Assembly (NCBI RefSeq): GCF_030817195.1
Contig: NZ_JAUSYZ010000001.1
Location: 1,178,001 to 1,242,000 of the forward strand
From: Arthrobacter globiformis
Lineage (GTDB): Bacteria; Actinomycetota; Actinomycetes; Actinomycetales; Micrococcaceae
Reading direction: 5' to 3'
Length of the DNA: 64,000 nt
This document shows positions 26,950-35,898 of the stretch, one piece after another. Position numbers and translations under genes: made by a program. The first letter of the stretch is position 1. The number at the start of each line of letters is the position of its first letter. The notes under the pieces were generated by a model that was not told the DNA's origin, did no database searches, and saw nothing but the letters and a program-made list of their open reading frames with translations.

Positions 26950-27333
26950 ATGGCAAAAGTTGCCGCTGAACTGCAGTATTCCGACGAACACGAGTGGGTC
27001 TCCCGCGAGAACGGGAACGTTGTGTCCATTGGTATTTCCGCCGTGGCCACTGACGCCCTCGGCGACATTGTCTACGTGGACCTGCCCGAGGTCGGCTCGG
27101 CCGTAACCGCGGGGGAGACCTGCGGCGAGGTGGAGTCCACCAAGTCGGTCTCGGACCTGTACTCCCCGGTGACGGGTGAGGTTACGGAGATCAACCCGGT
27201 GGTCATCGAGGACCCCGCTCTGATCAACAATGATCCGTACGGCGCCGGCTGGCTGTTCAAGGTGGCCGCTGACTCCGAGGGCCCGCTGCTGTCGGCCGAG
27301 GAATACGCTGCCAAGAACGGCGGCGAGCTGTGA
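26950..27333 (+). CDS. gcvH: Glycine cleavage system H protein
   Basis: A 127-residue lipoyl carrier protein that shuttles the aminomethyl group between the P, T and L proteins. The lipoylated lysine is K65 in GEVESTKSVSDLYSPVTG. The flanking 'YSDEHEWVSREN', 'GDIVYVDLPEVGS' and 'NDPYGAGWLFKV' are typical. The start is ATG 26950, after AAGGAAG. The stop overlaps the GTG start of glyA (GTGA), so the two genes are coupled. No L protein (dihydrolipoamide dehydrogenase) is in the operon; it must be supplied elsewhere. Confidence 0.96.
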   Translation: MAKVAAELQYSDEHEWVSRENGNVVSIGISAVATDALGDIVYVDLPEVGSAVTAGETCGEVESTKSVSDLYSPVTGEVTEINPVVIEDPALINNDPYGAGWLFKVAADSEGPLLSAEEYAAKNGGEL

Positions 27334-28679
27334 GCGCGGCAGGTGCCGCAGGCACAGAGACAGTGGCTTTCGAGCAGGTCGTATCCCCGAGCCTGAATGC
27401 GGAGCTCGCGGAGCTGGATCCGGAGATCGCGGCGAAGATCGACGACGAGCTCGGCCGCCAGCGTTCGGGCCTGGAGATGATCGCGTCGGAGAACCACACC
27501 GCCGCGGCCGTGATGCAGGCGCAGGGGTCGGTGCTGACCAACAAGTACGCCGAAGGCTACCCGGGCAAGCGCTACTACGGCGGCTGCGAGCACGTGGATG
27601 TTATCGAGCAGCTGGCGATTGACCGCGTCAAGGCCCTGTTCGGTGCCGAGTACGCGAACGTTCAGCCGCACTCCGGCGCGCAGGCCAACGCGTCGGTGAT
27701 GCACGCCCTGATCAAGCCGGGCGATACCATCATGGGCTTGAACCTGGCGCACGGCGGGCACCTGACCCACGGCATGCGGATCAACTTCTCCGGGCGCCTG
27801 TACAACGTGATCCCGTACCAGGTCCGCGAAGAGGACCACCGGATCGACATGGCCGAGGTGGAGCGCCTGGCCCAAGAACACAAGCCGCAGCTGATCGTCG
27901 CCGGCTGGTCCGCCTACGCCCGGCAGCTGGACTTCGCCGAGTTCCGTCGGATCGCTGACTCCGTGGGTGCCTACCTGATGGTGGACATGGCCCACTTCGC
28001 CGGCCTGGTTGCCGCCGGGCTGCACCCGTCACCGGTCCCGCACGCGCACGTGACGACGTCGACGACGCACAAGACCCTCGCCGGTCCGCGCGGCGGCATC
28101 ATCCTGACCAACGACGCCGACGTTGCCAAGAAGATCAACTCGGCAGTGTTCCCCGGCCAGCAGGGCGGTCCGCTGGAGCACGTAATCGCCGGCAAGGCCG
28201 TGGCCTTCAAGATCGCCGCCTCCGAGGAGTTCAAGGAGCGCCAGGAGCGCGTGCTCGCCGGTGCCCGGATCCTGGCCGACCGGTTGGTCCAGCCGGATGT
28301 CACCGCCAAGGGGATCAGCGTGATCTCCGGCGGGACCGATGTGCACCTGGTGCTGGTGGACCTGCGCAACTGCGAACTCGACGGCCAGCAGGCCGAGGAC
28401 CGCCTCGCGGAAATCGACATCACCGTCAACCGAAACGCCGTGCCGTTCGATCCGCGTCCGCCGATGGTCACCTCCGGGCTGCGCATCGGCACCCCGGCCC
28501 TCGCGACGCGAGGTTTCGGCGAAGCCGCTTTCGCCGAGGTCGCAGACATCATCGCAGAGGCCCTAATTGCCGACGCCGGCGCGGACCTCTTGGGCCTGCG
28601 TCACCGTGTGGAGGCACTCGCCGAAGCCCACCCACTCTATCCGACAGTACAAGACCTCGCCGCGGCAAAAACCGCGTAG
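27330..28679 (+). CDS. glyA: Serine hydroxymethyltransferase
   Basis: A 449-residue PLP enzyme that interconverts glycine plus methylene-tetrahydrofolate with serine. Signature parts are 'GLEMIASENHTAAAVM', 'TNKYAEGYPGKRYYGGCEHVD', 'NVQPHSGAQAN' and the PLP lysine K248 in TTSTTHKTLAGPRGG. It starts at GTG 27330, overlapping the gcvH stop by four bases. In this operon it uses the C1 unit made by the cleavage system, so two glycines yield one serine. The N-terminus is about 15-20 residues longer than in E. coli. Confidence 0.95.
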   Translation: MSAAGAAGTETVAFEQVVSPSLNAELAELDPEIAAKIDDELGRQRSGLEMIASENHTAAAVMQAQGSVLTNKYAEGYPGKRYYGGCEHVDVIEQLAIDRVKALFGAEYANVQPHSGAQANASVMHALIKPGDTIMGLNLAHGGHLTHGMRINFSGRLYNVIPYQVREEDHRIDMAEVERLAQEHKPQLIVAGWSAYARQLDFAEFRRIADSVGAYLMVDMAHFAGLVAAGLHPSPVPHAHVTTSTTHKTLAGPRGGIILTNDADVAKKINSAVFPGQQGGPLEHVIAGKAVAFKIAASEEFKERQERVLAGARILADRLVQPDVTAKGISVISGGTDVHLVLVDLRNCELDGQQAEDRLAEIDITVNRNAVPFDPRPPMVTSGLRIGTPALATRGFGEAAFAEVADIIAEALIADAGADLLGLRHRVEALAEAHPLYPTVQDLAAAKTA

Positions 28680-28826
28680 CGTGGATTAAAAGAGCACGAC
28701 GGCGGGCGGCTGCCACAAGCCGCCGGCCGCCGTCGAGTCTTCCGGCTGCAGGACCGTCAACCGCGGCTCTGCCGCCTACCGGCAGGACCATCTGCTGGAT
28801 CACAGCATTTTAGTTAGGAACCGACC

Positions 28827-30239
28827 ATGGCCGTTGGAGTCTTCGATCTCTTCTCTATCGGAATAGGCCCATCCAGTTCCCACACGGTGGGTCCCATGCG
28901 CGCTGCCGCGGTATTCTCCGAGGAGCTGAAGGCGTCCGGCAAGCTGGCGGACGTGGCGTCGCTGCGCGTGGACCTCTACGGCTCACTCGCCGCCACCGGG
29001 CACGGCCACGGCACCATGACGGCGATCCTGCTCGGGCTGGAAGGCTTCCATCCCGAGCTGATCCTGCCCGATGAGGTCGAGGAGCGGCTGGCTGCGATCG
29101 ACGCGACCGGGACCCTGCAGCTGGCCGGGTCCGTCGCCCTGCCCTACGGGGTGAAGGACATGGTCCTGCGGCCGCTGACCATCCTGCCGCGGCACACCAA
29201 TGGCATGACCTTCGCGGTCTCGGACGCTGCGGGCGAGGTCCTGCACAGTGCCACCTTTTTCTCGGTCGGCGGCGGGTTCATTGTCCGCGAAGGCGAGGAG
29301 GATGCGGCCCTGAAGGAGCTCGATGAGTCCAAGAAGGAGCTGCCGCTGCCGTTCCGGACCGCAGCCGAGCTACTGGGCCGCTGCCAATCCAAGGGACTCT
29401 CCGTCGGCGAGGTCATGCTGGTCAACGAGCGTGCCTCCCGTTCGGACGAGGAGATCCGGGAAGGCCTGCTGCATATTTACTCGGTGATGGAGGGCTGCGT
29501 GGCAACCAGCCTCAAGCGTGAGGGGCTGCTGCCCGGCGGGCTGAAGGTCCGCCGTCGTGCCCCGGACTGGCACGATCGGCTCCTGAAGGAAAGCCGGGAC
29601 CACGATCCCGACTACCGGGACCCGAAGTACTGGCAGGAGTGGGTGAACCTGATCGCGCTGGCGGTCAACGAGGAGAACGCCTCCGGCGGGCGCGTGGTGA
29701 CTGCCCCGACGAACGGCGCCGCGGGCATCATCCCGGCTGTTCTTTACTACGCGCTGCACTTCGCGCCGGGCATGGACCAGGCAACCCAGGAAGACCGCGA
29801 CGACGTGGTGGTCAAGTTCCTGCTGACCGCCGGCGCCGTCGGGGTGCTCTATAAGGAGCAGGCGTCCATTTCCGGCGCGGAGGTGGGCTGCCAGGGCGAG
29901 GTGGGATCGGCGTCGTCAATGGCGGCAGCCGGCCTTGCCGAGGTCATGGGCGGCACACCCGCGCAGGTGGAGAACGCCGCCGAGATCGCGATGGAACACA
30001 ACCTGGGGCTGACCTGCGATCCGATCGGCGGACTGGTCCAGGTCCCCTGCATCGAGCGCAACGCGATCGCCGCCGCCAAGGCCATCAACGCGGCCAAGAT
30101 GGCGTTGTGGGGCGACGGCTCGCACCGGGTCTCGCTGGACGAGGTCATCGTGACCATGCGCGAGACCGGCAAGGACATGAGCTCCAAATACAAGGAGACC
30201 GCGATGGGCGGCCTCGCCGTCAACGTCGTCGAGTGCTGA
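28827..30239 (+). CDS. sdaA: L-serine ammonia-lyase, iron-sulfur dependent
   Basis: A 470-residue single-chain L-serine dehydratase that deaminates serine to pyruvate. The N-terminal beta domain begins FDLFSIGIGPSSSHTVGPMRA. The alpha domain holds the cysteines that bind a 4Fe-4S cluster: GCQGEVGSASSMAAAG, CDPIGGLVQVPCIERN and an earlier GCVATSLKREG. TTAGGAACC precedes ATG 28827. It is the last gene of the glycine operon, 147 bases after glyA. Together the operon turns surplus glycine into pyruvate. The gap may hold a secondary promoter; no terminator is visible in it. Confidence 0.95.
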   Translation: MAVGVFDLFSIGIGPSSSHTVGPMRAAAVFSEELKASGKLADVASLRVDLYGSLAATGHGHGTMTAILLGLEGFHPELILPDEVEERLAAIDATGTLQLAGSVALPYGVKDMVLRPLTILPRHTNGMTFAVSDAAGEVLHSATFFSVGGGFIVREGEEDAALKELDESKKELPLPFRTAAELLGRCQSKGLSVGEVMLVNERASRSDEEIREGLLHIYSVMEGCVATSLKREGLLPGGLKVRRRAPDWHDRLLKESRDHDPDYRDPKYWQEWVNLIALAVNEENASGGRVVTAPTNGAAGIIPAVLYYALHFAPGMDQATQEDRDDVVVKFLLTAGAVGVLYKEQASISGAEVGCQGEVGSASSMAAAGLAEVMGGTPAQVENAAEIAMEHNLGLTCDPIGGLVQVPCIERNAIAAAKAINAAKMALWGDGSHRVSLDEVIVTMRETGKDMSSKYKETAMGGLAVNVVEC

Positions 30240-30255
30240 CCAACCACCGCCCGGA

Positions 30256-30828
30256 CTAGTTGTTGGCAGCCGCCCAGAGGTTCAGGCTCGCCGCGAAGAT
30301 GATCCACGACAGGTACGGCAGCATCAGCAGACCGGCGGTGCGGCGGATCGGCCCGAACAGGAGTACGGTGGCGGCGACTGCCAGCGCCAGCACAATGATG
30401 ATGCCCAGTGCCAGCCAGAGGGCGGCCGAACCCCACACCGGATACAGCCCGAAGAACACGGGCGTCCAGGCCAGATTCAGGGCCAGCTGCGCGCCGTAGA
30501 CCGTGAGCGCAATCCGGCGGTTCGGGCTCCGGTTCCGCCAAACGAGCCAGGCCGCCACCGCCATGGCCGTGTACAGCACGGTCCAGACCGGCCCGAACAG
30601 CCAGTTGGGCGGAGACCACGGCGCCTTGTCGGCGGCCGCGTACCAGCCGGTGACGTTGCTGATGGTCGCCCACGAACCCAGCCAGGCCACCAGCGCGGAG
30701 GCGGCCAGGAACCCCAGGAGTGCGGCCAGTTCGACGGCGGTGCGCCACGGCTTGGGCTCCGCCCCGCCACCCCTGCTGCTGGTGCCTCTTCCTGCTCCCG
30801 CTGCCGGAACGCGCTCCCTGCTTTCCAT
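30256..30828 (-). CDS. TspO/MBR family membrane protein
   Basis: A 190-residue protein with five transmembrane segments of the TspO (peripheral benzodiazepine receptor) type. The family marks are 'YAAADKAPWSPPNWLFGPVWTVLYTAMAVAAWLVW', 'QLALNLAWTPVFFGL' and 'LLMLPYLSWIIFAASLNLWA'. Bacterial TspO binds porphyrins and may help tetrapyrrole breakdown or stress control. The start ATG 30828 follows a weak AGAGAA; the first about 30 residues are Gly/Arg-rich and may be cytosolic. A longer upstream frame to 31101 runs into the divergent gene and is not used. Confidence 0.9.
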   Translation of the reverse strand: MESRERVPAAGAGRGTSSRGGGAEPKPWRTAVELAALLGFLAASALVAWLGSWATISNVTGWYAAADKAPWSPPNWLFGPVWTVLYTAMAVAAWLVWRNRSPNRRIALTVYGAQLALNLAWTPVFFGLYPVWGSAALWLALGIIIVLALAVAATVLLFGPIRRTAGLLMLPYLSWIIFAASLNLWAAANN

Positions 30829-30967
30829 TTCTCTACAGTTGCCAAGGGCGCAGCCAGAGTCAAGGAGGCTCTGACCAGGATCACGTGCCCGCGGCAAGCG
30901 GTCCGGGAGGCCGGACGGATAGACTTGAGGCTGCTTCTCCGGCATCTGCACGAAACGTAAGCGAAGA

Positions 30968-32056
30968 TTGGACACGGCACACTTGCGAGAATTCACTGCC
31001 CGCTTTGCCACCTCCGAAGAGGTTGCCAACTGGGACTCCCACGTCACCGCGAATCCGAACGGCGGAAACCTGCTGCAGTCGGAGGCCTTCGCCGAGGTCA
31101 AGCAGCACTTCGGCTGGAAGACCCTGCACCTCGTCTACGAAACAGCCGACTACGCGAGCTACAACCTCGTGCTGGAAAAGAGCTTCCCGGTGCTGGGCAA
31201 GCTCTGGTACCTCATCAAGGGGCCGGACGTTGCCGGCGTCGAGGACATCCCGGGGATCGCCGCGGCAAACGCAGAGTTCGTCAAGCGCGCACGGCTGGGC
31301 GTCTTCGCCATCAAGATCGAGCCGGACATCATCCTCAGCGACGCCGCCCGCGGGGTCATCGAGGGGGCCGGGCTGGTCAAGACGCACAATCTCCAGCCCA
31401 ACGACTCCACAGCACTGCTGGATATTTCCCCCGAAGAGAACCAGCTGCTCCGCAACCTCCACTCGCGGGGACGCAACGCCGTCCGCCGCGCCATCCGTGA
31501 GGGCGTCGAAGTGCACAACGTGGACCCCAGCGAGGAAAACTTCAAGTCCATGTACGCCCTGATGACCGACACGGTCCAGGCGAAGTCGCAGGTCCGGGTC
31601 CGCGAATACGAGTACTACCGCCAGTTCTGGACGAACTTCATCAAGCGCGGCCAGGGCAGGCTCATGTTTGTGTACGAAAACGGAGTTCCCTCGGTGGGCG
31701 CGTTTGTCATCAACTACGGCCGCAAGGGCACGTACAAGGACGGCGGGTCCCTCCAGAAACGGAACCAGTACGGTGATTCGCACCTGGTGCAGTGGACCGC
31801 GATCAACCAGCTCAAGGAGCTGGGCTGCACAGAATACGATTTCTGCGGAACGCCGCCCAGCGACAAGCTCAAGGACACGTCGAATCCCTTCCACGGGCTC
31901 GGGCTTTTCAAGACCAGCTTCAGCAAGACGGTCACCGATTTCGTCGGCTGCTATGACCAAGTCATCAGCCCGTTGAAGTACAAGGCGTGGATTGTTGCGG
32001 GCGAACGCGTCGCACGGCAGCTGTACACGCGCCGCACCGGGCAGCAGTTTTACTGA
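30968..32056 (+). CDS. FemAB-like aminoacyltransferase (peptidoglycan interpeptide bridge)
   Basis: A 362-residue protein of the FemABX family, two tandem GNAT-like folds that use aminoacyl-tRNA to add bridge amino acids to lipid II. Features are 'NPNGGNLLQSEAFAEVKQHFGW', 'LLDISPEENQLLRNLHSRGRNAVRRA', 'RLMFVYENGVPSVGAFVINYG' and the C-terminal 'CTEYDFCGTPP...HGLGLFKTSFS'. It acts on the cytoplasmic face of the membrane. Two TTG starts are possible, 30968 and 30983 (REFTARFATSEE); neither has a strong ribosome binding site. Which amino acid it adds cannot be told from sequence alone. It is a single gene, divergent from tspO. Confidence 0.88.
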   Translation: MDTAHLREFTARFATSEEVANWDSHVTANPNGGNLLQSEAFAEVKQHFGWKTLHLVYETADYASYNLVLEKSFPVLGKLWYLIKGPDVAGVEDIPGIAAANAEFVKRARLGVFAIKIEPDIILSDAARGVIEGAGLVKTHNLQPNDSTALLDISPEENQLLRNLHSRGRNAVRRAIREGVEVHNVDPSEENFKSMYALMTDTVQAKSQVRVREYEYYRQFWTNFIKRGQGRLMFVYENGVPSVGAFVINYGRKGTYKDGGSLQKRNQYGDSHLVQWTAINQLKELGCTEYDFCGTPPSDKLKDTSNPFHGLGLFKTSFSKTVTDFVGCYDQVISPLKYKAWIVAGERVARQLYTRRTGQQFY

Positions 32057-32185
32057 GGACCGTGTTTCCTGGGCACTGCGCCGAGGAGCCGGGACCTTTA
32101 ACGACAGAAGCCTGAAAGACTGGATCCATACAGCTGCACAACCTGTGAGCCTGAACGGCTGAGGCACTGAACGGAGGGAGCCCTG

Positions 32186-33682
32186 ATGGCCAAACAACCC
32201 CGCGGCGCCAACCGGCCGCCCACGGACGGGCTGCCCAAGACGGAGCCCCTCACCCCCTCGCAGATGCACCAGAATGCGGCGGCCAAGCGTATGCTCCGCC
32301 GGCTGGTGCAGAGTGAAAGTCCGCCGACGGCGCCGCTGAGCATCGTGGACCGGCTCGCCGGGAGCCCCTACGCCAACCCGATGATCCAGGTGGGCGGCGT
32401 CGACACGTCGGCCCGCAAGACCATGGACTTCGCGCTGCATCTCGCCGAATCCATGTTCCGCTACGGTGCAGGGTCCCTCGAGGTGGAGACGAGCATCATT
32501 GCCGTCACCGCAGCCCTGGGGCTGAAGAACATCGAGGTGGACATCACCAACCAGTCCGTCGGCATCAACTACGCCCCCAAGGACCAGACGCCCATCTCGC
32601 TCCTGCGGGTGGTCCGCTCCTGGACGAACAATTACGCCGGGCTTGCCAAGGTCCACCAATTGGTCACTGACATCGTCGCCGGAGGGGTTGGCCGGGACGA
32701 GGCCATCCGGCGGCTCGACGAGATCATCCGCAGCCCCAAGCCGTTTCCGCGCTGGATGGTGACGGTCGCGTTCGCCGTCTTCTCGGCGGTGTTCGTTGGC
32801 GTGATCGGCGGCGGCGCCGGCGCCTCCGCGGTGGCCTTCGCCTCCAATATCCTGATCAGCCTGCTGGCCAGGAAGCTGGGCCGCTGGCGGACGCCTGACT
32901 TCTTCATCACGGCGGCGTGTTCCTTTGTGGTTACGGTCATCGCGCTGCTCATGTGGAAGTTCGGCAGTCCCGTGGGGTTCCGGTTGGCGCCCGCCATTGT
33001 GGTGGTGGGCGGCATCCTGCTGCTGCTTCCCACTGGGCGCCTGGTCTCCTCGGTGCAGGACGCCATCAATGGCTTTCCCGTCACGGCGGCCGGACGTTTC
33101 CTTTCCACCCTGCTGACGTTCGGTGCGGTGGTCGCCGGGATCGCGGTCGCATTCGTGGTGGGGGACCGGATCGGCATGGCGCCGATCGACGTCACGGAGA
33201 CCTTCCCGCCCGCGTATCCGCTGTGGATACAGGTGATCATGGTTGCCGTCGCCGTTGTGGCGATCGGCATCACCGAGCAGACGGACTGGAAGCTGCTGCT
33301 TCCGACGGCGGCTGTCGGCGTAGTGGGGCACCTGGTCCTCATCGGCAGTGACCTGCTGGGCGTTGGCCCGCGGTTCTCGCCGGCGCTCGCCGCCGTCGTG
33401 ATCGGCCTGCTGGCCCGCGTGGTGGCGTTGAAGATGGGCGCTCCGCAGCTTGTGGTCGCCGTGCCGGCCGGTCTGATTCTCCTGCCCGGCCTCACTATAT
33501 TCCGCTCGATGTACGTCCTGACCATCGAGGAGTCCGAGATCCTGCTAGGGGCCGGGGGGATGCTCAGCGCCGGTGCGATCGTGTTCGGCGTGGCCGGCGG
33601 CATTGTGCTCGGTGACACGCTGGCCCGGCCGCTCACGCGCAGCCTCGCCAGTAACGAGCGGCGGCGCGCCCGCCGCCGCTAG
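32186..33682 (+). CDS. ThrE-type threonine/serine exporter
   Basis: A 498-residue membrane protein of the ThrE family. A cytosolic N-terminal domain (DUF1212, about residues 60-190: 'ALHLAESMFRYGAGSLEVETSIIAVTAALGL') is followed by about ten hydrophobic segments; the last four form the DUF3815-like half. Known members export threonine and serine in Corynebacterium. GGAGGGA lies eight bases before ATG 32186. The gene is not linked to the nearby serine-producing operon by transcription, but its substrate would overlap. The C-terminus is an Arg-rich tail. Confidence 0.88.
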   Translation: MAKQPRGANRPPTDGLPKTEPLTPSQMHQNAAAKRMLRRLVQSESPPTAPLSIVDRLAGSPYANPMIQVGGVDTSARKTMDFALHLAESMFRYGAGSLEVETSIIAVTAALGLKNIEVDITNQSVGINYAPKDQTPISLLRVVRSWTNNYAGLAKVHQLVTDIVAGGVGRDEAIRRLDEIIRSPKPFPRWMVTVAFAVFSAVFVGVIGGGAGASAVAFASNILISLLARKLGRWRTPDFFITAACSFVVTVIALLMWKFGSPVGFRLAPAIVVVGGILLLLPTGRLVSSVQDAINGFPVTAAGRFLSTLLTFGAVVAGIAVAFVVGDRIGMAPIDVTETFPPAYPLWIQVIMVAVAVVAIGITEQTDWKLLLPTAAVGVVGHLVLIGSDLLGVGPRFSPALAAVVIGLLARVVALKMGAPQLVVAVPAGLILLPGLTIFRSMYVLTIEESEILLGAGGMLSAGAIVFGVAGGIVLGDTLARPLTRSLASNERRRARRR

Positions 33683-33702
33683 GGCTGCTGGATCCTGCGG
33701 CG

Positions 33703-34542
33703 TTAGATCTGGCCTATCGGCAGTTTCTTCTCAGCCTGGAATACGTCCTCGACCCGGCCCTTGGCCCAGTAGCCGGACAGCGAAACCTGGCTGCGGTCCA
33801 GGCCGCGCTCGCGGAACAGCACCTCCCGCAGGCCCTTCATGTAGCCTCGCTCTCCGTGCGCGAACACGTTCACGCGCCCATCGGGCCAGGCGGCGGTGCG
33901 CACTGCCTCCACCAGCTGGCTGCTCTCACCGGCGGGAACGTCGCCGCGCTGCAGCCAGACCAGCTCGAGTCCGGCAGGGGCAGCAATCTCCTGGACGTCC
34001 GCGTCCGAACCCACCTCGATAAAGGCCACGCCGCGGGCGTGTGCGGGAAGGGATTCGATGACGGCGGCCACTGCCGGCAGTGCGGCCTCGTCCCCGGCCA
34101 ACAGGTACCAGTCCGCGGCGGGATCGGGGTTGTAGCCGCCTCCGGGACCCGTGAAGATGAGGGTGTCGCCGGGTTGGGCCGCGGCAGCCCAGGGACCGGC
34201 CAGGCCCTCGTCGCCGTGAACGACGAAATCAATGGCCAGTTCGCCGGCGGCCGTATCCACCCAGCGGACCGTGTAGGTCCGGGTGTGCGGCCACTGCTCG
34301 CGGGGCATGGTTTCCCGGATGGCCCAAAGGTCCAGGGGCTGGGGGTAGTCCACCCCGGGCTGCGGAAAGACGATCTTGACGTACCGGTCCACGAAGTCGT
34401 TGTTGACGTAGTCAGCGAACCCCGGGCCGCCGGCGACGATCCGCACCATGTGCGCGGAAAGCTGCTCCCGGCGAAGGACAGTCAGGGTGACCTGCGGGCG
34501 GGATTTTTTCGTGGCGGTGGTGGTGGCCGGAAGGGAAGTCAT
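33703..34542 (-). CDS. Siderophore-interacting FAD-binding protein (ferric-siderophore reductase)
   Basis: A 279-residue ViuB/SIP-type flavoprotein that reduces ferric siderophores in the cytoplasm and frees the iron. An N-terminal ferredoxin-reductase-like FAD domain has RTYTVRW (near residues 87-93), DFVVHGDEGLAGPWA and FTGPGGGY. The C-terminal SIP domain ends 'RSQVSLSGYWAKGRVED'. The start is ATG 34542. An iron box abuts this codon, with no room for a normal leader or ribosome binding site, so the mRNA may be leaderless. It lies 10 bases after the ung stop on the same strand but has its own iron control. Confidence 0.92.
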   Translation of the reverse strand: MTSLPATTTATKKSRPQVTLTVLRREQLSAHMVRIVAGGPGFADYVNNDFVDRYVKIVFPQPGVDYPQPLDLWAIRETMPREQWPHTRTYTVRWVDTAAGELAIDFVVHGDEGLAGPWAAAAQPGDTLIFTGPGGGYNPDPAADWYLLAGDEAALPAVAAVIESLPAHARGVAFIEVGSDADVQEIAAPAGLELVWLQRGDVPAGESSQLVEAVRTAAWPDGRVNVFAHGERGYMKGLREVLFRERGLDRSQVSLSGYWAKGRVEDVFQAEKKLPIGQI

Positions 34543-34561
34543 GCAGGTAAGCCTAGCCTAA
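34543..34561 (-). promoter_or_regulatory. IdeR/DtxR iron box
   Basis: Read on the minus strand, TTAGGCTAGGCTTACCTGC matches 15 of 19 positions of the DtxR/IdeR consensus TTAGGTTAGSCTAACCTAA. It touches the start codon of the siderophore-interacting protein and covers the stop codon of ung. The DtxR-family gene at 51259 is the likely binder. Confidence 0.85.
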
Positions 34562-35347
34562 GTACCTTGGCGGGACCGCCGGGAGTTCCCAGTCCACCGG
34601 CCCGGCGCCCTGCTCTATCAGCAGGTCGTTGGCGTGGCTGAACGGCCGGGAGCCGAAGAACCCCCGCGAGGCGGAGAGCGGGCTGGGGTGGGCGCTGGCC
34701 ACCACGGGCGTGCTGCCCAGCAGGGGGCGGACGCTCTCGGCATCCTTTCCCCAGAGCACGGCGACGAGCGGCGCCGTGGTTCCGTCCGCTGTGCGGCGGC
34801 CGACGACGGCGGCAACAGCCGCCGTCGTGATCGGTTCCCAGCCCTTGCCGCGGTGGGACCCGGCAGCGCCCTCACGCACGCTCAGCACCCGGTTGAGCAG
34901 CAGGACACCCTGGTCTGCCCAGGCGCCGAGATCACCGTGGATCCGCGGCGGCAGGCCCAGATCCGTTTCGAGCTCCTTGTAGATGTTGGCCAGGCTGCGC
35001 GGGATGGGACGGGTGCCGGCGTCCACGGAAAAGGCGAGCCCCACAGCGTGCCCGGGGGTGGGGTAGGGATCCTGGCCGACGATCAGGACCCGCACGCCGT
35101 TCAAGGGCTGCCGGAAAGCCCGGAGGACGTTCGACGCCGACGGCAGCACACGCTGCCCGGCCGCCTCCTCGCCGGCGAGGAAGGACAGCACGGACCGCAA
35201 TTCGGCCTCCACTCCCGCCAGCGCGTCCGCCCAGTCGGGTGCCATCAGCTCGCCGAGGGGCAGTCCGGCCAGCTCCGCGAAGTCCGGGCCAGCCGCCATT
35301 GTGGGCTCGAGGTCGAAGAGCGGTTCAGGTTGCGTCACGGTGTCCAT
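34553..35347 (-). CDS. ung: Uracil-DNA glycosylase
   Basis: A 264-residue family-1 uracil-DNA glycosylase that removes uracil from DNA in base-excision repair. The catalytic motif is GQDPYPTPGHAVGLAFS with D93. The Leu-loop motif HPSPLSASRGFFGSRPFS and 'GVLLLNRVLSVREG' are present. The start is set at ATG 35347 (MDTVTQPEPL); M17 (MAAGPDFAEL) is an alternative that keeps the whole fold. An open frame continues upstream to 35680 but runs under the divergent DUF3263 gene. The last codons overlap the iron box of the next gene. Confidence 0.93.
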   Translation of the reverse strand: MDTVTQPEPLFDLEPTMAAGPDFAELAGLPLGELMAPDWADALAGVEAELRSVLSFLAGEEAAGQRVLPSASNVLRAFRQPLNGVRVLIVGQDPYPTPGHAVGLAFSVDAGTRPIPRSLANIYKELETDLGLPPRIHGDLGAWADQGVLLLNRVLSVREGAAGSHRGKGWEPITTAAVAAVVGRRTADGTTAPLVAVLWGKDAESVRPLLGSTPVVASAHPSPLSASRGFFGSRPFSHANDLLIEQGAGPVDWELPAVPPRYLG

Positions 35348-35486
35348 TCTCCCGCACGGCTGGCCCGAGCCCGCAGCAACCGTCGGTGGAACCGCGGCCG
35401 GTGCCGCCGCGCCGCAAATGACAAGGCTGTTATTCCTCCGTAACATAGGGGAGGTACTTTGACCGGATTCAGCTAAGGAGAGCGCA

Positions 35487-35849
35487 GTGGCCGAGCCGTT
35501 GCAGGACCACCTCGCGGAGCGGGATTCAGGGCAGAATTCATTGCAGGAGCACGGGCTGCGGAGCGGCTCGCTGCTGGACGGCTTCACGCCACGGGACTCG
35601 CCACTGAGTGAGCGGGAGCAGCAGATTCTTGCCCTGGAACGGCAATGGTGGAAGTACGCCGGCGCCAAGGAACAGGCCATCCGCGAGCTCTTTGACCTGT
35701 CCGCGACGCACTACTACCAGATCCTTAATGCCCTCATTGATACAGAGCACGCGCTGGCCCACGACCCCATGCTCGTAAAGAGATTGCGTAGACTACGTAC
35801 GTCACGTCAGCGCGCCCGCACTGCCCGCCGCCTTGGATCTGACGCGTAA
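35487..35849 (+). CDS. DUF3263 family protein
   Basis: A 120-residue protein typical of actinobacteria. The conserved core is 'LSEREQQILALERQWWKYAGAKEQAIRELFDLSATHYYQILNALIDT', a helix-turn-helix-like domain, followed by an Arg-rich tail. DNA binding is plausible but its function is unknown. The start GTG 35487 has AAGGAGAG seven bases upstream. It lies 49 bases before the LytR_C gene, so the two are probably co-transcribed, an order also known from other actinobacteria. Confidence 0.88.
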   Translation: MAEPLQDHLAERDSGQNSLQEHGLRSGSLLDGFTPRDSPLSEREQQILALERQWWKYAGAKEQAIRELFDLSATHYYQILNALIDTEHALAHDPMLVKRLRRLRTSRQRARTARRLGSDA

Positions 35850-35898
35850 CTGCTAGTGCCGGACTGCCGGCGAAAACCAACAAGGACGCCTGTTTACC

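Noticed and set aside
30881..33331. An 816-codon minus-strand open frame opposite the FemAB-like and ThrE genes
   Set aside because: It overlaps two well-supported genes and their gap, and its composition is His/Arg/Gly-rich shadow sequence.
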